Source: Campylobacter concisus
Lineage (GTDB): Bacteria > Campylobacterota > Campylobacteria > Campylobacterales > Campylobacteraceae
Length of the DNA: 64,000 nucleotides
Assembly (NCBI RefSeq): GCF_002913715.1
Contig: NZ_PPCE01000004.1
Location: forward strand, 62,001 to 126,000
Direction: 5' to 3'
The stretch's first letter is position 1, and every line of letters begins with the position of its first letter. Made by a program: the position numbers and the translations under genes. Under the pieces are notes generated by a model, which ran no database searches, was not told the DNA's origin, and saw nothing but the letters and a program-made list of their open reading frames with translations. Of this stretch, positions 22,984 to 32,016 are shown one piece after another.

Positions 22984-23546
22984 ACTTTTCTCCTTTTTGT
23001 AATATGTTGTAAAAAAAACCAAATTCCAAACAACAAACAAACCATGGCAAGAGGCATAATATATCCATGCTCGCCAAGATAGTCGCTTGCGCCTACAAAA
23101 TAATCACCCGCTTTAAAGCTGGCAAATCCGATAATGATCGCCCAAAGCACTGACGAGATCAAATTTATAATGCTAAATTTATAAAATGAATACTTCGTAA
23201 GTCCAAGTGCGATAGGAACCAAAGTTTTAACTCCGTAGATAAATTTTTTGATAAATATTATCTTATCGCCATGTTTTTTAGCCAAAATTCCTGCATAAGC
23301 AAGCTTTCTTTTATGATTTTTGATATAAGGCATAAGTGAGTTTTTATTAAATCTTGCGACATAAAAAATTAACGTGTCGCCGATTGTATTTGCCACAGCA
23401 GCGACAATTATACTAAGAGTGATATCCATCTTACCGGCAAAACTTAAAATTCCAGCGGCGATTAATGCAACCATGCCACCACCAAGGCTATAAAAAAACA
23501 ATACAATATAGCCGTATGTTGAAACTGAGTTTATGATATCTTGCAT
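22980..23546 (-). CDS. DedA-family membrane protein
   Basis: A 188-residue inner-membrane protein with about five hydrophobic segments. The family traits are the early gate loop (LGGGMVALIAAGILSFAGKMD), ANTIGDTLIFYVAR, a conserved basic patch (KFIYGVKTLVPIALGLTKYSFYKF) and a re-entrant second gate. DedA proteins are thought to flip lipids such as undecaprenyl phosphate or phosphatidylethanolamine. It overlaps the next gene by 4 bases and begins right after the SYLF gene, forming an operon. Confidence 0.88.
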   Translation of the reverse strand: MQDIINSVSTYGYIVLFFYSLGGGMVALIAAGILSFAGKMDITLSIIVAAVANTIGDTLIFYVARFNKNSLMPYIKNHKRKLAYAGILAKKHGDKIIFIKKFIYGVKTLVPIALGLTKYSFYKFSIINLISSVLWAIIIGFASFKAGDYFVGASDYLGEHGYIMPLAMVCLLFGIWFFLQHITKRRKV

Positions 23547-24142
23547 TAATCTCCTAAAAGTTTGGATGCGGAGGCTATTAGCTGTTCATAGGCATAGCCA
23601 CTTTGCTTTAAAATTTCTTCTCTTGCACTGATGACTGCTCCACCAAAGCTAGCTCCCGCAAAAAAACCATCATTTGCAGCGTAAGCATAGATATCACTTG
23701 AAAATTTAAAATCGCTTACTTTACTGTAATTGCGTCCAATATCACCAAAAGCTACTGATAGCTTCGTGTCAAGCGTGATCTTGGCATCTTTAATATCATG
23801 GATAATGCTATCTTTAAATATAAAAAGCACAAGTGAACTATCTTCATAGCCAAGCTGTATACCGATGCTACCGCCACTTATGCTAACTGGTAAAATTTCA
23901 CTTGGCGAGTTAATGTTACCAACAACCATGATGCCATCTCCGCCCATGCCACCAACTACAAAACCGACCTTTTTAACACTTGGAAAGATGATCGTCGCTT
24001 TTGACTGCTCGATTAGCTCTTTTATAGGAGCGTTTCTAGCACCTCTCATCGTTGTTATAAACGAGTTAGCCGAGTCCAGCACGAGCTCCTCACTGGCAAA
24101 GCCAAGTGAGAAAAATAATAAAATTGAAAAAAGAAATTTCAT
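23546..24142 (-). CDS. SYLF-domain lipid-binding protein (copy 1)
   Basis: A 198-residue exported protein: a signal peptide (MKFLFSILLFFSLGFA), then a SYLF/Ysc84 domain with IIFPSVKKVGFVVGGMGGDGIMVV, GSIGIQLGYEDSSLVLFIF and NYSKVSDFKFSSDIYAYA. Such domains bind phosphoinositides in eukaryotes; in bacteria their role is unclear. A second, divergent SYLF gene lies at 33714. Stop and the next gene's ATG share a base (23546), so it is coupled to the DedA gene. Confidence 0.85.
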   Translation of the reverse strand: MKFLFSILLFFSLGFASEELVLDSANSFITTMRGARNAPIKELIEQSKATIIFPSVKKVGFVVGGMGGDGIMVVGNINSPSEILPVSISGGSIGIQLGYEDSSLVLFIFKDSIIHDIKDAKITLDTKLSVAFGDIGRNYSKVSDFKFSSDIYAYAANDGFFAGASFGGAVISAREEILKQSGYAYEQLIASASKLLGD

Positions 24143-24151
24143 ATTCTGCCG

Positions 24152-25705
24152 TTATTTTGCAAAATCAACAGCACGAGTCTCTCTGATGACACTTACTTTT
24201 ATCTCACCAGGATACTGCACCTTGCTCTCGATCTCTTGAGCTATCTCTTTTGCTACAAGCACTGCCTCGTCGTCATTTATGAGCTTAGCGTTTGCGATAA
24301 CGCGGATTTCACGGCCCGCATTTATCGCGTAAGCTTGCTTGATGCCATCTTTACTTTTTGCGATGTTCTCGATCTCTTCAACACGCTTTAAGAAGCTCTC
24401 AAGCACCTCACGCCTTGCACCTGGACGAGCCGCACTTAGTGCGTCAGCTGCGCAAACAGCCGCACTTTCTATACTTGTTGCCTCTTCGTGGCCGTGGTGA
24501 GCGTAGATAGCATTGATGACTACTGGATGCTCTTTGTATCGCTTACAAATTTCTGCTCCAAGATCAACGTGACTGCCCTCGTACTCGTGAGTTAGCGCCT
24601 TACCGATATCGTGAAGTATGCCAGCTCTTTTTGCAAGCTTCTCATCTCCACCACACTCAGCTGCGATGATACCAGCAAGGTGAGCTACTTCAAGGCTGTG
24701 AGCCAAGGCATTTTGACCGTAGCTCGCTCTAAATTTAAGCTTGCCTATTAGTTTTACGATCTCTGGATGAATTTTATTTAGACCAAGATCCATGACGATG
24801 TTTTCGCCCTCTTCTTGTATGCTTTGCTCAAATTCTTCAGTCACTTTCTTGTGAAGATCTTCTATCCTCGCAGGCTGGATTCTTCCATCCTCTACCAAAA
24901 GCTCGATCACTCTTGTTGCGATCGCACGTCTGTAAAGATTGAAGCTACTTAGTATGATTGCATGTGGTGTGTCATCAATGATAATATCAACGCCAAGCAC
25001 CATTTCAAGGGTCTTGATATTACGTCCCTCTTTGCCAATGATCCTACCTTTTAGCTCATCGTTTTTAATATTTACGACATTTATTAGACGCTCAGCCGCA
25101 AATTCTCCAGCAAATCTTGACGTAGCCTGCGCCAAGATGTAATTAACTCTCTTTTTAGCCTCTCTTTTAGCCTCTTCTTCATATTTTCTGACGATGTGAG
25201 CAATATCCGCACGTGACTTCTCTTCGACCTTTTTAAGCACGACCTCTTTTGCCTCTTCTTCCGTTAAGCCAGCAGCGTGCTCAAGCACTCTTATCGCTTC
25301 TTCTACCTTGTTTTGATAAGTCGCTTTTAAATTTAAGCCCTCTTCGTAAGTTATCTTTGCATCTTGCTTATCTTTTTCAAAAAGCTCTTTACTTTCGTTT
25401 AAAAGCTCTTGCTCATTTAGCAAAATTTTCTCTTTTTTGGCTAGTTCATCAAATTTACTCGCATACTCTTTTTGAAGCTTTGTTGTTTTGTCATCGTATC
25501 TTTTTTTAGCCTCAAATTCAGCCTCTTGTACTGAAATTTTAGAATTTTTAAGCGTTAGCTCAGCCTCATACTCAATAGCTTTTGCCTTTGCTTTTGCTTG
25601 TTCTAAGAAGATATTGTAGTTTGCATCATTTATCTTTTTAGCGTATAGATACCCTGCTCCAACGCCCGCCACACCGGCTCCTAAGCCTATTAAAACCTCT
25701 ATCAT
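24152..25705 (-). CDS. rny: Ribonuclease Y
   Basis: A 517-residue membrane-anchored endoribonuclease that starts mRNA decay. Order: an N-terminal membrane helix (VLIGLGAGVAGVGAGYLYA), a long coiled-coil rich in Lys/Glu/Ala (about 25-200), a KH domain (LKGRIIGKEGRNIKTLE) and an HD domain (RAGILHDIGKALTHEYEGSH, IYAHHGHEE). The length matches the family. It follows the 5-formyl-THF cyclo-ligase gene, whose reading frame overlaps its first 68 bases. Confidence 0.96.
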   Translation of the reverse strand: MIEVLIGLGAGVAGVGAGYLYAKKINDANYNIFLEQAKAKAKAIEYEAELTLKNSKISVQEAEFEAKKRYDDKTTKLQKEYASKFDELAKKEKILLNEQELLNESKELFEKDKQDAKITYEEGLNLKATYQNKVEEAIRVLEHAAGLTEEEAKEVVLKKVEEKSRADIAHIVRKYEEEAKREAKKRVNYILAQATSRFAGEFAAERLINVVNIKNDELKGRIIGKEGRNIKTLEMVLGVDIIIDDTPHAIILSSFNLYRRAIATRVIELLVEDGRIQPARIEDLHKKVTEEFEQSIQEEGENIVMDLGLNKIHPEIVKLIGKLKFRASYGQNALAHSLEVAHLAGIIAAECGGDEKLAKRAGILHDIGKALTHEYEGSHVDLGAEICKRYKEHPVVINAIYAHHGHEEATSIESAAVCAADALSAARPGARREVLESFLKRVEEIENIAKSKDGIKQAYAINAGREIRVIANAKLINDDEAVLVAKEIAQEIESKVQYPGEIKVSVIRETRAVDFAK

Positions 25706-26270
25706 TTATTCCTCTTTTTATATAATTTTTATTTGGGGTTATATAAAAGTCTGCTACCGCGTCTTGTGCATTTGAAAGCACATCTTTGGTATAAAAGTCT
25801 TTTATCTCAAGAAAAACTATCCGTTTTGGCTTAATGGGCAAAGAGTCAAAAAATCTATCATAAAATCCTTTTCCATGCCCTATCCTTGCCATAGCTCCAT
25901 CAACCCCAATCGCTGGAACTACCGCCATATCGAGTTTAACATTATTAATTTTTTTGCCAGATGGCTGTCTGACATTAAATTTATAAGTTAGAAATGGCAG
26001 TCGCAATCTTACCATCTCTAAGCTAAGACCTACCATAAAAGGGGCAAAAATTTCACATTTATGTGATAAATTTCGTCTTATTTTAAGCACATCGACTTCG
26101 TAGTTAAGTGGCAAATAAAACAATACTTTCTTAGAATTTGTAAAATTTATCAATTTTAAAAGAGTTTTCGTAGCTTTATAGTGCGAGCATTTGGCCTTAA
26201 ATTTAGTAAGTTTTATCAAATTTGCTCTTGCATTTTTTCTAAATTCATTTTTTTCTAAATTAACACTCAT
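25638..26270 (-). CDS. 5-formyltetrahydrofolate cyclo-ligase
   Basis: A 210-residue enzyme turning 5-formyl-THF to methenyl-THF. The signature GHGKGFYDRFFDSLP is present near residue 150, with MVRLRLPFLTYKFNVRQP and DMAVVPAIGVDG before it. I chose ATG 26270 (MSVNLEKNEFRK). An open frame runs much further upstream, but only as the antisense of the neighbouring lipoprotein gene. The last ~20 residues (NDRGFNRLRSRCGGRWSRV) look non-native: they come from the out-of-frame reading of the rny 5' end. Confidence 0.85.
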   Translation of the reverse strand: MSVNLEKNEFRKNARANLIKLTKFKAKCSHYKATKTLLKLINFTNSKKVLFYLPLNYEVDVLKIRRNLSHKCEIFAPFMVGLSLEMVRLRLPFLTYKFNVRQPSGKKINNVKLDMAVVPAIGVDGAMARIGHGKGFYDRFFDSLPIKPKRIVFLEIKDFYTKDVLSNAQDAVADFYITPNKNYIKRGINDRGFNRLRSRCGGRWSRVSIR

Positions 26271-26286
26271 TTTATGCTCTTTCTTG

Positions 26287-26292
26287 TATAAT
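26287..26292 (+). promoter_or_regulatory. Likely -10 element of the TlpA-like/ftsY operon
   Basis: TATAAT in CTTGTATAATCCTG, 28 bases before the ATG at 26320, in the short divergent gap with the cyclo-ligase gene. An AAGGAA ribosome site follows at about 26310. Confidence 0.5.
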
Positions 26293-26319
26293 CCTGAAAT
26301 CTTATTCAAAAGGAAATTT

Positions 26320-26952
26320 ATGACATTAAAACGAGCAATTATAACATCACTTTGCATTTTTGCATTTTTTGGATGCGGTGACGAGAACAAGCAAAAAAAA
26401 GAGCAAAATACAAGCGAACAAACGCAGGGCAAAATTTTAGATAAAAATGCTAGCAAAGATGAAAATTTAAGCAAAGACTCACTCACTCCAAAAATGAGTG
26501 AAAATGCCCAAGACAACGAGATAAAAGAGATAAATCTAAAGCTACTAAATGGCACAACTATGCAGATTACAAAAAGAAGTAATGGCTTTGATGTAAAAGA
26601 TGGCAAAAAAGCAACTCTTTACGTATTTTTCGCCACTTGGTGCCCTCCGTGCAAGGCTGAGATCCCACACTTAAACAACCTAAGCGAGAAATTTAAAAAC
26701 GAACTAGATATCGTTGGTGTGCTACTTGAAGACAAAAGTGAAGATGAAGTAAAAGATTTTGCTCAAAAATATAAAATAAAATACGAAGTCGCAGTCGGCG
26801 AGGGAAATTTTTTATTTGAAAAAGCGATGGGCGGCATAAAAGGCTTGCCTGCGTCAGCACTTTTTAAAGCAAATGGCGACTATGTCCAAGGCTACATCGG
26901 TCTTGTGCCTGAAGAGATGCTTGAAAATGACATAAATAGGGCCACAAAATAA
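26320..26952 (+). CDS. Thioredoxin-like lipoprotein (TlpA/ResA-like)
   Basis: A 210-residue lipoprotein: a signal peptide with lipobox (FAFFGCG, Cys about residue 19), a charged linker, then a thioredoxin fold with VFFATWCPPCKAEIPHLNNL (the CPPC active site) and a cis-Pro region GGIKGLPASALF. TlpA-like proteins reduce periplasmic thiols, often for cytochrome c maturation. The ATG at 26320 is picked for its signal peptide and AAGGAA site. Its stop overlaps the ftsY ATG. Confidence 0.87.
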   Translation: MTLKRAIITSLCIFAFFGCGDENKQKKEQNTSEQTQGKILDKNASKDENLSKDSLTPKMSENAQDNEIKEINLKLLNGTTMQITKRSNGFDVKDGKKATLYVFFATWCPPCKAEIPHLNNLSEKFKNELDIVGVLLEDKSEDEVKDFAQKYKIKYEVAVGEGNFLFEKAMGGIKGLPASALFKANGDYVQGYIGLVPEEMLENDINRATK

Positions 26953-27818
26953 TGCTTGATTTTCTAAAAAAAGGCTTTGAGAAGACTTTTGGAGCGATAA
27001 GCTCAGCGAAGAAGTCAAAAAAGATAGACAAAGAGAGCTTAGAAGAAATTTTACTTGAAGCTGACGTAGCCTATGAGATCGTGGAAGAAATTTTATACTA
27101 CTTACCGCCACAAGATGAAGTAAGTAGAGCCGATCTAAGGCGCGTTATGAGCAGCTATTTTATCTACGAAAACGAACGTGTGATCGAGCCTGATAAGCCA
27201 TTTGTCGATCTCATCCTCGGCGTAAATGGTGCTGGTAAGACGACAACCATCGCAAAGCTTGCAAATTTATATAAAAATAACGGCAAAAGCGTCATTTTAG
27301 GCGCTTGCGATACATTTAGAGCTGGAGCGATCGAGCAGCTACGCCAATGGTCACTTAGACTAAATGTGCCAATAGTCGCAACACAGCAAGGTCATGATCC
27401 TTCGGCTGTTGCTTACGATACGATCAGCTCAGCCCTTGCAAAAGGCATCGACCGCGTCATCTTAGACACGGCTGGCAGGCTTCAAAATCAGACAAATTTA
27501 GCAAACGAGCTAGAAAAGATCGTTCGTATTAGCAAAAAAGCTTACGAAAAGGCGCCTCACCGCAAAATTTTGATTCTTGATGGCACGCAAGGTAACGCCG
27601 GAGTTGCACAAGCAAAAGCGTTTAACGATATCATCTCGCTTGATGGTGTCATCATCACAAAGCTTGACGGCACTGCAAAGGGCGGAGCACTATTTGGCGT
27701 GGCAAGAGAGCTTGAGCTACCTATATTTTATATAGGTGTTGGTGAGAGCATGGATGATATCATCAAATTTAATCCAGACGAGTTTTTAGACGAGCTAATG
27801 GACGCCATTTTTGAGTAG
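26952..27818 (+). CDS. ftsY: Signal recognition particle receptor FtsY
   Basis: A 288-residue SRP-type GTPase delivering ribosome-SRP complexes to the inner membrane. G motifs are clear: GVNGAGKTTTIAKLA (P-loop), DTFRAGAIEQLRQW, VILDTAGRLQNQ and ITKLDGTAKGGALFGV. It lacks the long acidic A domain of the E. coli protein and starts directly with the NG module, as usual in epsilonproteobacteria. The ATG shares a base with the previous stop (TAATG). Confidence 0.96.
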   Translation: MLDFLKKGFEKTFGAISSAKKSKKIDKESLEEILLEADVAYEIVEEILYYLPPQDEVSRADLRRVMSSYFIYENERVIEPDKPFVDLILGVNGAGKTTTIAKLANLYKNNGKSVILGACDTFRAGAIEQLRQWSLRLNVPIVATQQGHDPSAVAYDTISSALAKGIDRVILDTAGRLQNQTNLANELEKIVRISKKAYEKAPHRKILILDGTQGNAGVAQAKAFNDIISLDGVIITKLDGTAKGGALFGVARELELPIFYIGVGESMDDIIKFNPDEFLDELMDAIFE

Positions 27819-28173
27819 GGTAAAATTTCTTAGTAAAATTTGCTTTTTCGCTGCTCTTTTGGCAATTGATTTTCTTGCATTTACTCCAAAATCTCCTACT
27901 ATCATCGAAAATTCGTGGGATAAAGCAAATCATTTTTTAGCTTTTTTCGTCCTTTATATACTGCTCTACCTTGGCTATGAGTTTAAAATTTTTAAAAATT
28001 TAGCCTTACTTTTAGCCTTCGGAGTGCAAATAGAAATCGTTCAGGCGTTTTTACCAAACAGGAGCTTTAGCCTGCTTGACATCGTGGCTGACATGATCGG
28101 AGCGGCTTTTGGAGTGATAGTAGTTGAAATTTTAAAAAGGATAATTTATGGCAAAAGCAAAGCCAGTTTTTGA
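27811..28173 (+). CDS. VanZ-like membrane protein
   Basis: A 120-residue protein with about four hydrophobic segments and the VanZ-type traits AIDFLAFTPKSPTI, WDKANHFLAFFVLYILLYLGY and SFSLLDIVADMIGAAFGV. VanZ-like proteins have poorly known envelope roles. The TTG start at 27811 overlaps the ftsY end by 8 bases, and its own end overlaps the radA start by 26 bases, so it is an embedded operon gene. Confidence 0.75.
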   Translation: MSRVKFLSKICFFAALLAIDFLAFTPKSPTIIENSWDKANHFLAFFVLYILLYLGYEFKIFKNLALLLAFGVQIEIVQAFLPNRSFSLLDIVADMIGAAFGVIVVEILKRIIYGKSKASF

Positions 28174-29488
28174 GTGTCAAGCCTGCGGTAATCAACAGGC
28201 AAAGTGGCTGGGCAAATGCCCACAATGTGGGGCTTGGGATAGCTTTGTCGAGCTTAGCCAGCAAGAGATAAAGATAAGCAAAGAGATAGCAAAAAGCACC
28301 GGAGTAGCCAGCAAAGCCATAAGCATAGACGAAGTTGAAATTCAAAATTTCACGAGGTTTAGCACTAAAGATAGCGAGCTAGATCTTGTTCTTGGTGGCG
28401 GTGTAGTCGAGGGCTCACTTGTGCTTATAGGCGGTAGCCCGGGCATCGGTAAATCAACATTGCTTCTAAAAATTGGCTCAAATTTAGCAAAAGACGGTAA
28501 AAAAACGCTCTATGTAAGCGGCGAAGAGAGCCAAAGCCAGATAAAAATGAGAGCTGACAGGCTAAATGCGGTGGATAAAAATTTATACCTGTTAACTGAA
28601 ATTTGCCTAGAAGATATCATGCTAGAGGTGCAAAAGAGCGACTACAAGGTGCTAGTCATTGACTCCATTCAAACACTTTATAGCCAAAATATAACCTCCG
28701 CTCCAGGCTCAATCACGCAGGTTCGTGAGATCACATTTGAGCTAATGAGACTTGCAAAGAGCCAAAGTATCTGCGTTTTCATCATCGGTCATATTACTAA
28801 AGAGGGCTCGATCGCAGGGCCAAGGGTACTTGAGCATATGGTCGATGTGGTGCTTTATTTTGAGGGCGATGCAAGTAGAGAGCTGAGAATTTTACGTGGG
28901 TTTAAAAACCGCTTTGGCTCAACGAGTGAGGTTGGTATATTTGAGATGAGCCAGCACGGACTGGTGAGCGCAAACGAGGTTTCTAGTAAATTTTTCACAC
29001 GTGGCGGAGCGATGAGTGGCAGTGCGATAACTATCATAATGGAAGGCTCAAGAGCGCTTAGTATCGAGATACAAGCACTCGTTTGCGAAAGTGCCTATCC
29101 AAAACGAAGCTCGACTGGCTTTGAGAGAAACCGCCTAGATATGCTGCTAGCCCTACTTGAGCGAAAGCTAGAAATTCCACTTGGGCACTACGACGTCTTT
29201 ATAAACGTTTCAGGTGGCGTTAAGATAAGCGAAACTGCGGCAGATCTAGCCGTTATAGCAGCGATAATAAGTAGCTTTAAAAACCGCCCTATCAGCAAGG
29301 ATAGTGTATTCATCGGTGAGCTAAGCCTAAATGGTGAGATAAGAGAAATTTTCAACCTCGACCAGCGACTAAAAGAGGCAAAAACGCAGAAATTTAAAAA
29401 CGCCATCATCCCAAACAAACCGCTTGACACACAAGGGCTAAAGTGCTTTTACGCCAAAGATATCACGCAAGTGCTTGAGTGGATGTAA
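28148..29488 (+). CDS. radA: DNA repair protein RadA (Sms)
   Basis: A 446-residue RecA-like branch-migration helicase. The order of features is an N-terminal C4 zinc finger (FECQACGNQQAKWLGKCPQC), Walker A (IGGSPGIGKSTLLLK), Walker B-like (YKVLVIDSIQTLYS), the RadA hallmark GFKNRFGSTSEVGIF, and a Lon-like C-terminal domain (GHYDVFINVSGGVKISETAADLAV). The length is normal. It is the last gene of the ftsY operon. Confidence 0.96.
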   Translation: MAKAKPVFECQACGNQQAKWLGKCPQCGAWDSFVELSQQEIKISKEIAKSTGVASKAISIDEVEIQNFTRFSTKDSELDLVLGGGVVEGSLVLIGGSPGIGKSTLLLKIGSNLAKDGKKTLYVSGEESQSQIKMRADRLNAVDKNLYLLTEICLEDIMLEVQKSDYKVLVIDSIQTLYSQNITSAPGSITQVREITFELMRLAKSQSICVFIIGHITKEGSIAGPRVLEHMVDVVLYFEGDASRELRILRGFKNRFGSTSEVGIFEMSQHGLVSANEVSSKFFTRGGAMSGSAITIIMEGSRALSIEIQALVCESAYPKRSSTGFERNRLDMLLALLERKLEIPLGHYDVFINVSGGVKISETAADLAVIAAIISSFKNRPISKDSVFIGELSLNGEIREIFNLDQRLKEAKTQKFKNAIIPNKPLDTQGLKCFYAKDITQVLEWM

Positions 29489-29499
29489 ATTTGTCTTGC

Positions 29500-29545
29500 C
29501 AGCGATTTAACATCAATAATTTGCTGGCTAGGCCATATTTTTTAT
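29500..29545 (+). terminator. Possible terminator after radA
   Basis: GCCAGC and GCTGGC form a 6-bp stem with a loop of about 20 bases, followed 8 bases later by ATTTTTTATCTTTT. The long loop makes this uncertain. Confidence 0.3.
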
Positions 29546-29625
29546 CTTTTGTATAAGTCTTAGGATATCTATGCTTTTCTTCGAAATTTAAATTATAAAA
29601 ATTCCATTCTTTGCCTATAAAATAC

Positions 29626-30453
29626 CTATGCCTTCTTATCCACTTTAAGCTTTGCAACTTTTTCTAAAATTTCAAACATACTCTTGCCACTATCAAATTC
29701 ACTCTTTATAAATTTATAAAGCTCTTTAAATCTCTCATCAGCTTCAAACTTATAGGTTTGAGACTTTTTAGTAACTTGTATAGGTGTAAATTTCTTATCT
29801 TTGGCGTTGTCTTCTTTTTCAAGATTATCTATATTCTGAACACCTTTTTCGTTTAGCTCTTTTAATATATTAACAGCATTTTTAGCATCTTCGCCAGATA
29901 GAGTTAGATCAAATCGCTCTTTTAATACATATTTAGCCCACTCCTCTTTAAACTCATCGATGCTCATATCGCTATCAAGCAGATCAATAGTCCTTGAGTT
30001 TTTAGTAAATAGCAAATCGCTATTGCCGCGATATTCATTTAAAAATTCATTTACAGTGTATGGGGTATCTCTTAAAATTTTTGGCTTATCATTGTCTGGT
30101 TTTGCTTGCTGACCTTGTATATACTCTACAAACAAGCCCTTACTTTCATTTATGAAATTTTTAAGATCTGATAGCTGCTCGCTTGTAAAGTTAGGATCAT
30201 AACCTCTAAGCTTTCCTATGATAGTGACTTTTGCTTCATCGCCTTTTGTAAAGCCAGATAGTGGATATATGTGTCTATCGTAAGCCGCGGCTTGAGATTT
30301 TCTATCAAGCCCTGCGTATTTAGGAAAGCTCATACCATATCCCATATCGTTATTAAGTATCTCGTTTATATCGTTAAATTTAAAGCCTATCTCTCTTGCT
30401 ATGTTCTCTCTTGAGAGGTAGTTAGTAGTTGGGAGGTTATTAGAAATTTGCAT
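29626..30453 (-). CDS. Hypothetical protein, 275 residues
   Basis: I do not recognise this one. It is soluble with no signal peptide or membrane segment, and mostly helical and charged. The start MQISNNLPTTNYLSRENI is polar, like Campylobacter proteins exported through the flagellar apparatus, which is only a resemblance. It has a DFKEEWAKYVLKERFDLTLSGEDA-type region around 170-200 and a Lys-rich C-terminus. The single gene has AGGAT before its ATG and is convergent with radA. No neighbour suggests a role. Confidence 0.65.
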   Translation of the reverse strand: MQISNNLPTTNYLSRENIAREIGFKFNDINEILNNDMGYGMSFPKYAGLDRKSQAAAYDRHIYPLSGFTKGDEAKVTIIGKLRGYDPNFTSEQLSDLKNFINESKGLFVEYIQGQQAKPDNDKPKILRDTPYTVNEFLNEYRGNSDLLFTKNSRTIDLLDSDMSIDEFKEEWAKYVLKERFDLTLSGEDAKNAVNILKELNEKGVQNIDNLEKEDNAKDKKFTPIQVTKKSQTYKFEADERFKELYKFIKSEFDSGKSMFEILEKVAKLKVDKKA

Positions 30454-30597
30454 TTTACTATCCTTAGTTTCTTTAGCTCCATTAAATCTTAATTAGAGAT
30501 ATCGTCTTTTCTTTAAAAAATTTTATAAAAATACATTTTTTAAATTTATTAGAAGTAGTTAAAAGATATTAAAAAGCTTTGTAAAAATGTATAAATT

Positions 30598-30942
30598 TTA
30601 GACAATCATCACTGCAGCTACAGCAAAACCGCCGTCGTGAGTTATGCTAAGGCTTGCTTCTTTGATATTAAAATTTGTATAAATTTTTGGGCTAAATTTT
30701 ATCTTTGGTGCGTTTTTTGCGTCTTTGCTAAGCTCAATGTCCAAAAAACCACACTCTTTGCTAATACCCACACCAAGGGCTTTGCTAGCTGCTTCTTTGG
30801 CCGCCCAAAATCCAGCCAAAGTCGCATCATTTTTTGCCAGCGTGATCTCGTCATCACTAAGAAATTTTTTTAAAAAAAGCTCGCCGTAACGAGCTTTAAG
30901 TCTAGAAATTCTATCTATCTTAATGATATCAATACCTATCAT
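30598..30942 (-). CDS. acpS: Holo-[acyl-carrier-protein] synthase
   Basis: A 114-residue phosphopantetheinyl transferase that activates ACP. It has the family start [15 protein letters not shown], the metal/CoA-binding [15 protein letters not shown] and the end [17 protein letters not shown]. The length is normal. The ATG overlaps the fliL stop by 4 bases, an arrangement seen elsewhere in Campylobacter. Confidence 0.95.
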   Translation of the reverse strand: MIGIDIIKIDRISRLKARYGELFLKKFLSDDEITLAKNDATLAGFWAAKEAASKALGVGISKECGFLDIELSKDAKNAPKIKFSPKIYTNFNIKEASLSITHDGGFAVAAVMIV

Positions 30943-31475
30943 TGCACCACAAAATCAGTAAAAAATATATTTTTGATGTAGCCATCATTTAGTACTTCAT
31001 TTAACTTACCCACGATCTCGTCTTTTAGCCTGTCTTTGCCTTTTGCGGTGCTTACTTCTTCGTAAGTTTTTGACGAAAGTGTCCTGATGATAATATCTCT
31101 TAAAAGTGCCTTTTTCTTATCAAGCTCAGGAGTTAGCAACTCATCGCTTTGCTCCATATCAATCTTGGTTTTAAGAAATCTTGAGCCATTTTCGCTAAGC
31201 AAATTTACAATAAACTGATCAAGCGGATATATCGGTCCCATATTTGAATAGTCGTTGCTACTATGCTTTGCTTTATTTTGAGCTGGCATGGACTGCGTTT
31301 GAGTCTGAGCTGGTGTTTGCGCCATATTTGCCTCTTTTGGCTCGTCAGAACTAAGCATCAAAAACGCGACTAGCCCTCCAATAACTAGCAGCAAAACAAA
31401 TATCGCAATGATAATTATCATTAATGCACCATTGCCACCTTTTTTTGCTTTTTTCTCTTCAACTTCTTCAGCCAT
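30939..31475 (-). CDS. fliL: Flagellar basal-body protein FliL
   Basis: A 178-residue single-span inner-membrane protein: a short charged N-terminus, one helix (about 16-38, [25 protein letters not shown]), a Gln/Ala/Pro linker, and the periplasmic stator-associated domain ([43 protein letters not shown]). FliL rings surround flagellar stators. It has a strong AAGGAGG ribosome site. Confidence 0.93.
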   Translation of the reverse strand: MAEEVEEKKAKKGGNGALMIIIIAIFVLLLVIGGLVAFLMLSSDEPKEANMAQTPAQTQTQSMPAQNKAKHSSNDYSNMGPIYPLDQFIVNLLSENGSRFLKTKIDMEQSDELLTPELDKKKALLRDIIIRTLSSKTYEEVSTAKGKDRLKDEIVGKLNEVLNDGYIKNIFFTDFVVQ

Positions 31476-31497
31476 CTTTCCTCCTTTAAGTTTTGGC

Positions 31498-31503
31498 TAT
31501 AAT
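31498..31503 (+). promoter_or_regulatory. Extended -10 element of the ybaK-like gene
   Basis: TATAAT in TTTTGGCTATAATTATAC, with a TGG upstream extension, 31 bases before the ATG at 31534. Confidence 0.55.
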
Positions 31504-31533
31504 TATACAAAAAATTCGCAAAAATGAGAAAAA

Positions 31534-32016
31534 ATGATACATAAGACAAATGCTGCTAGAGCTTTAGACAAGCTAAAAATTAATTATGAAATTTTAGAGT
31601 ATGAGGTCGATTTAAACGATCTTTCAGCCATTCACGTAGCAGCTAGCACCAAGCAAAATATAAAGCAAATTTATAAGACTATCGTTTGCGAGTGTGAGCC
31701 TAAAAATTTCGTTGTTGCTTGCTTACAGGGTGATTTGGAGCTTGACCTAAAGGCGCTTGCTCACGCATGCGGAGCAAAACGCTGCGAGCTTATAAATTTA
31801 AAGGATCTAGAAAAAATAACTGGCTATATTAGAGGTGGTTGCTCGCCACTTGCGATGAAAAAGCATTTTGCGACTTTTATAGACGAACGCGCTATGGAGC
31901 AAGAATACGTGTTAGTAAGCGCTGGAGTAAGAGGCAAACAAATCAAAATAGCACCAAACGATCTTTTAAAGGCTTGTGAGGCAAGTTTTGCCAATATCGC
32001 TAGGCTAGCTCTTTAA
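31534..32016 (+). CDS. ybaK: Cys-tRNA(Pro)/Cys-tRNA deacylase YbaK-like
   Basis: A 160-residue cytosolic editing domain that removes mischarged Cys from tRNA-Pro. Family traits: NAARALDKLKINYEILEYEV, QIYKTIVCE, the catalytic Lys region in FVVACLQGDLELDLKALA, GYIRGGCSPLAMKK and a C-terminal VSAGVRGKQIKI. The length is standard. It is a single gene, convergent with the methyltransferase gene that it overlaps by 12 bases. Confidence 0.92.
   Translation: MIHKTNAARALDKLKINYEILEYEVDLNDLSAIHVAASTKQNIKQIYKTIVCECEPKNFVVACLQGDLELDLKALAHACGAKRCELINLKDLEKITGYIRGGCSPLAMKKHFATFIDERAMEQEYVLVSAGVRGKQIKIAPNDLLKACEASFANIARLAL

Noticed and set aside
26271-26606. Long N-terminal extension of the 5-FCL frame
   Set aside because: It is the antisense of the TlpA-like lipoprotein gene; the family start is at 26270.
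29463-29657. A 64-codon frame on the minus strand after radA
   Set aside because: It overlaps the end of radA and the start of another gene's tail, has no ribosome site and no protein-like pattern.
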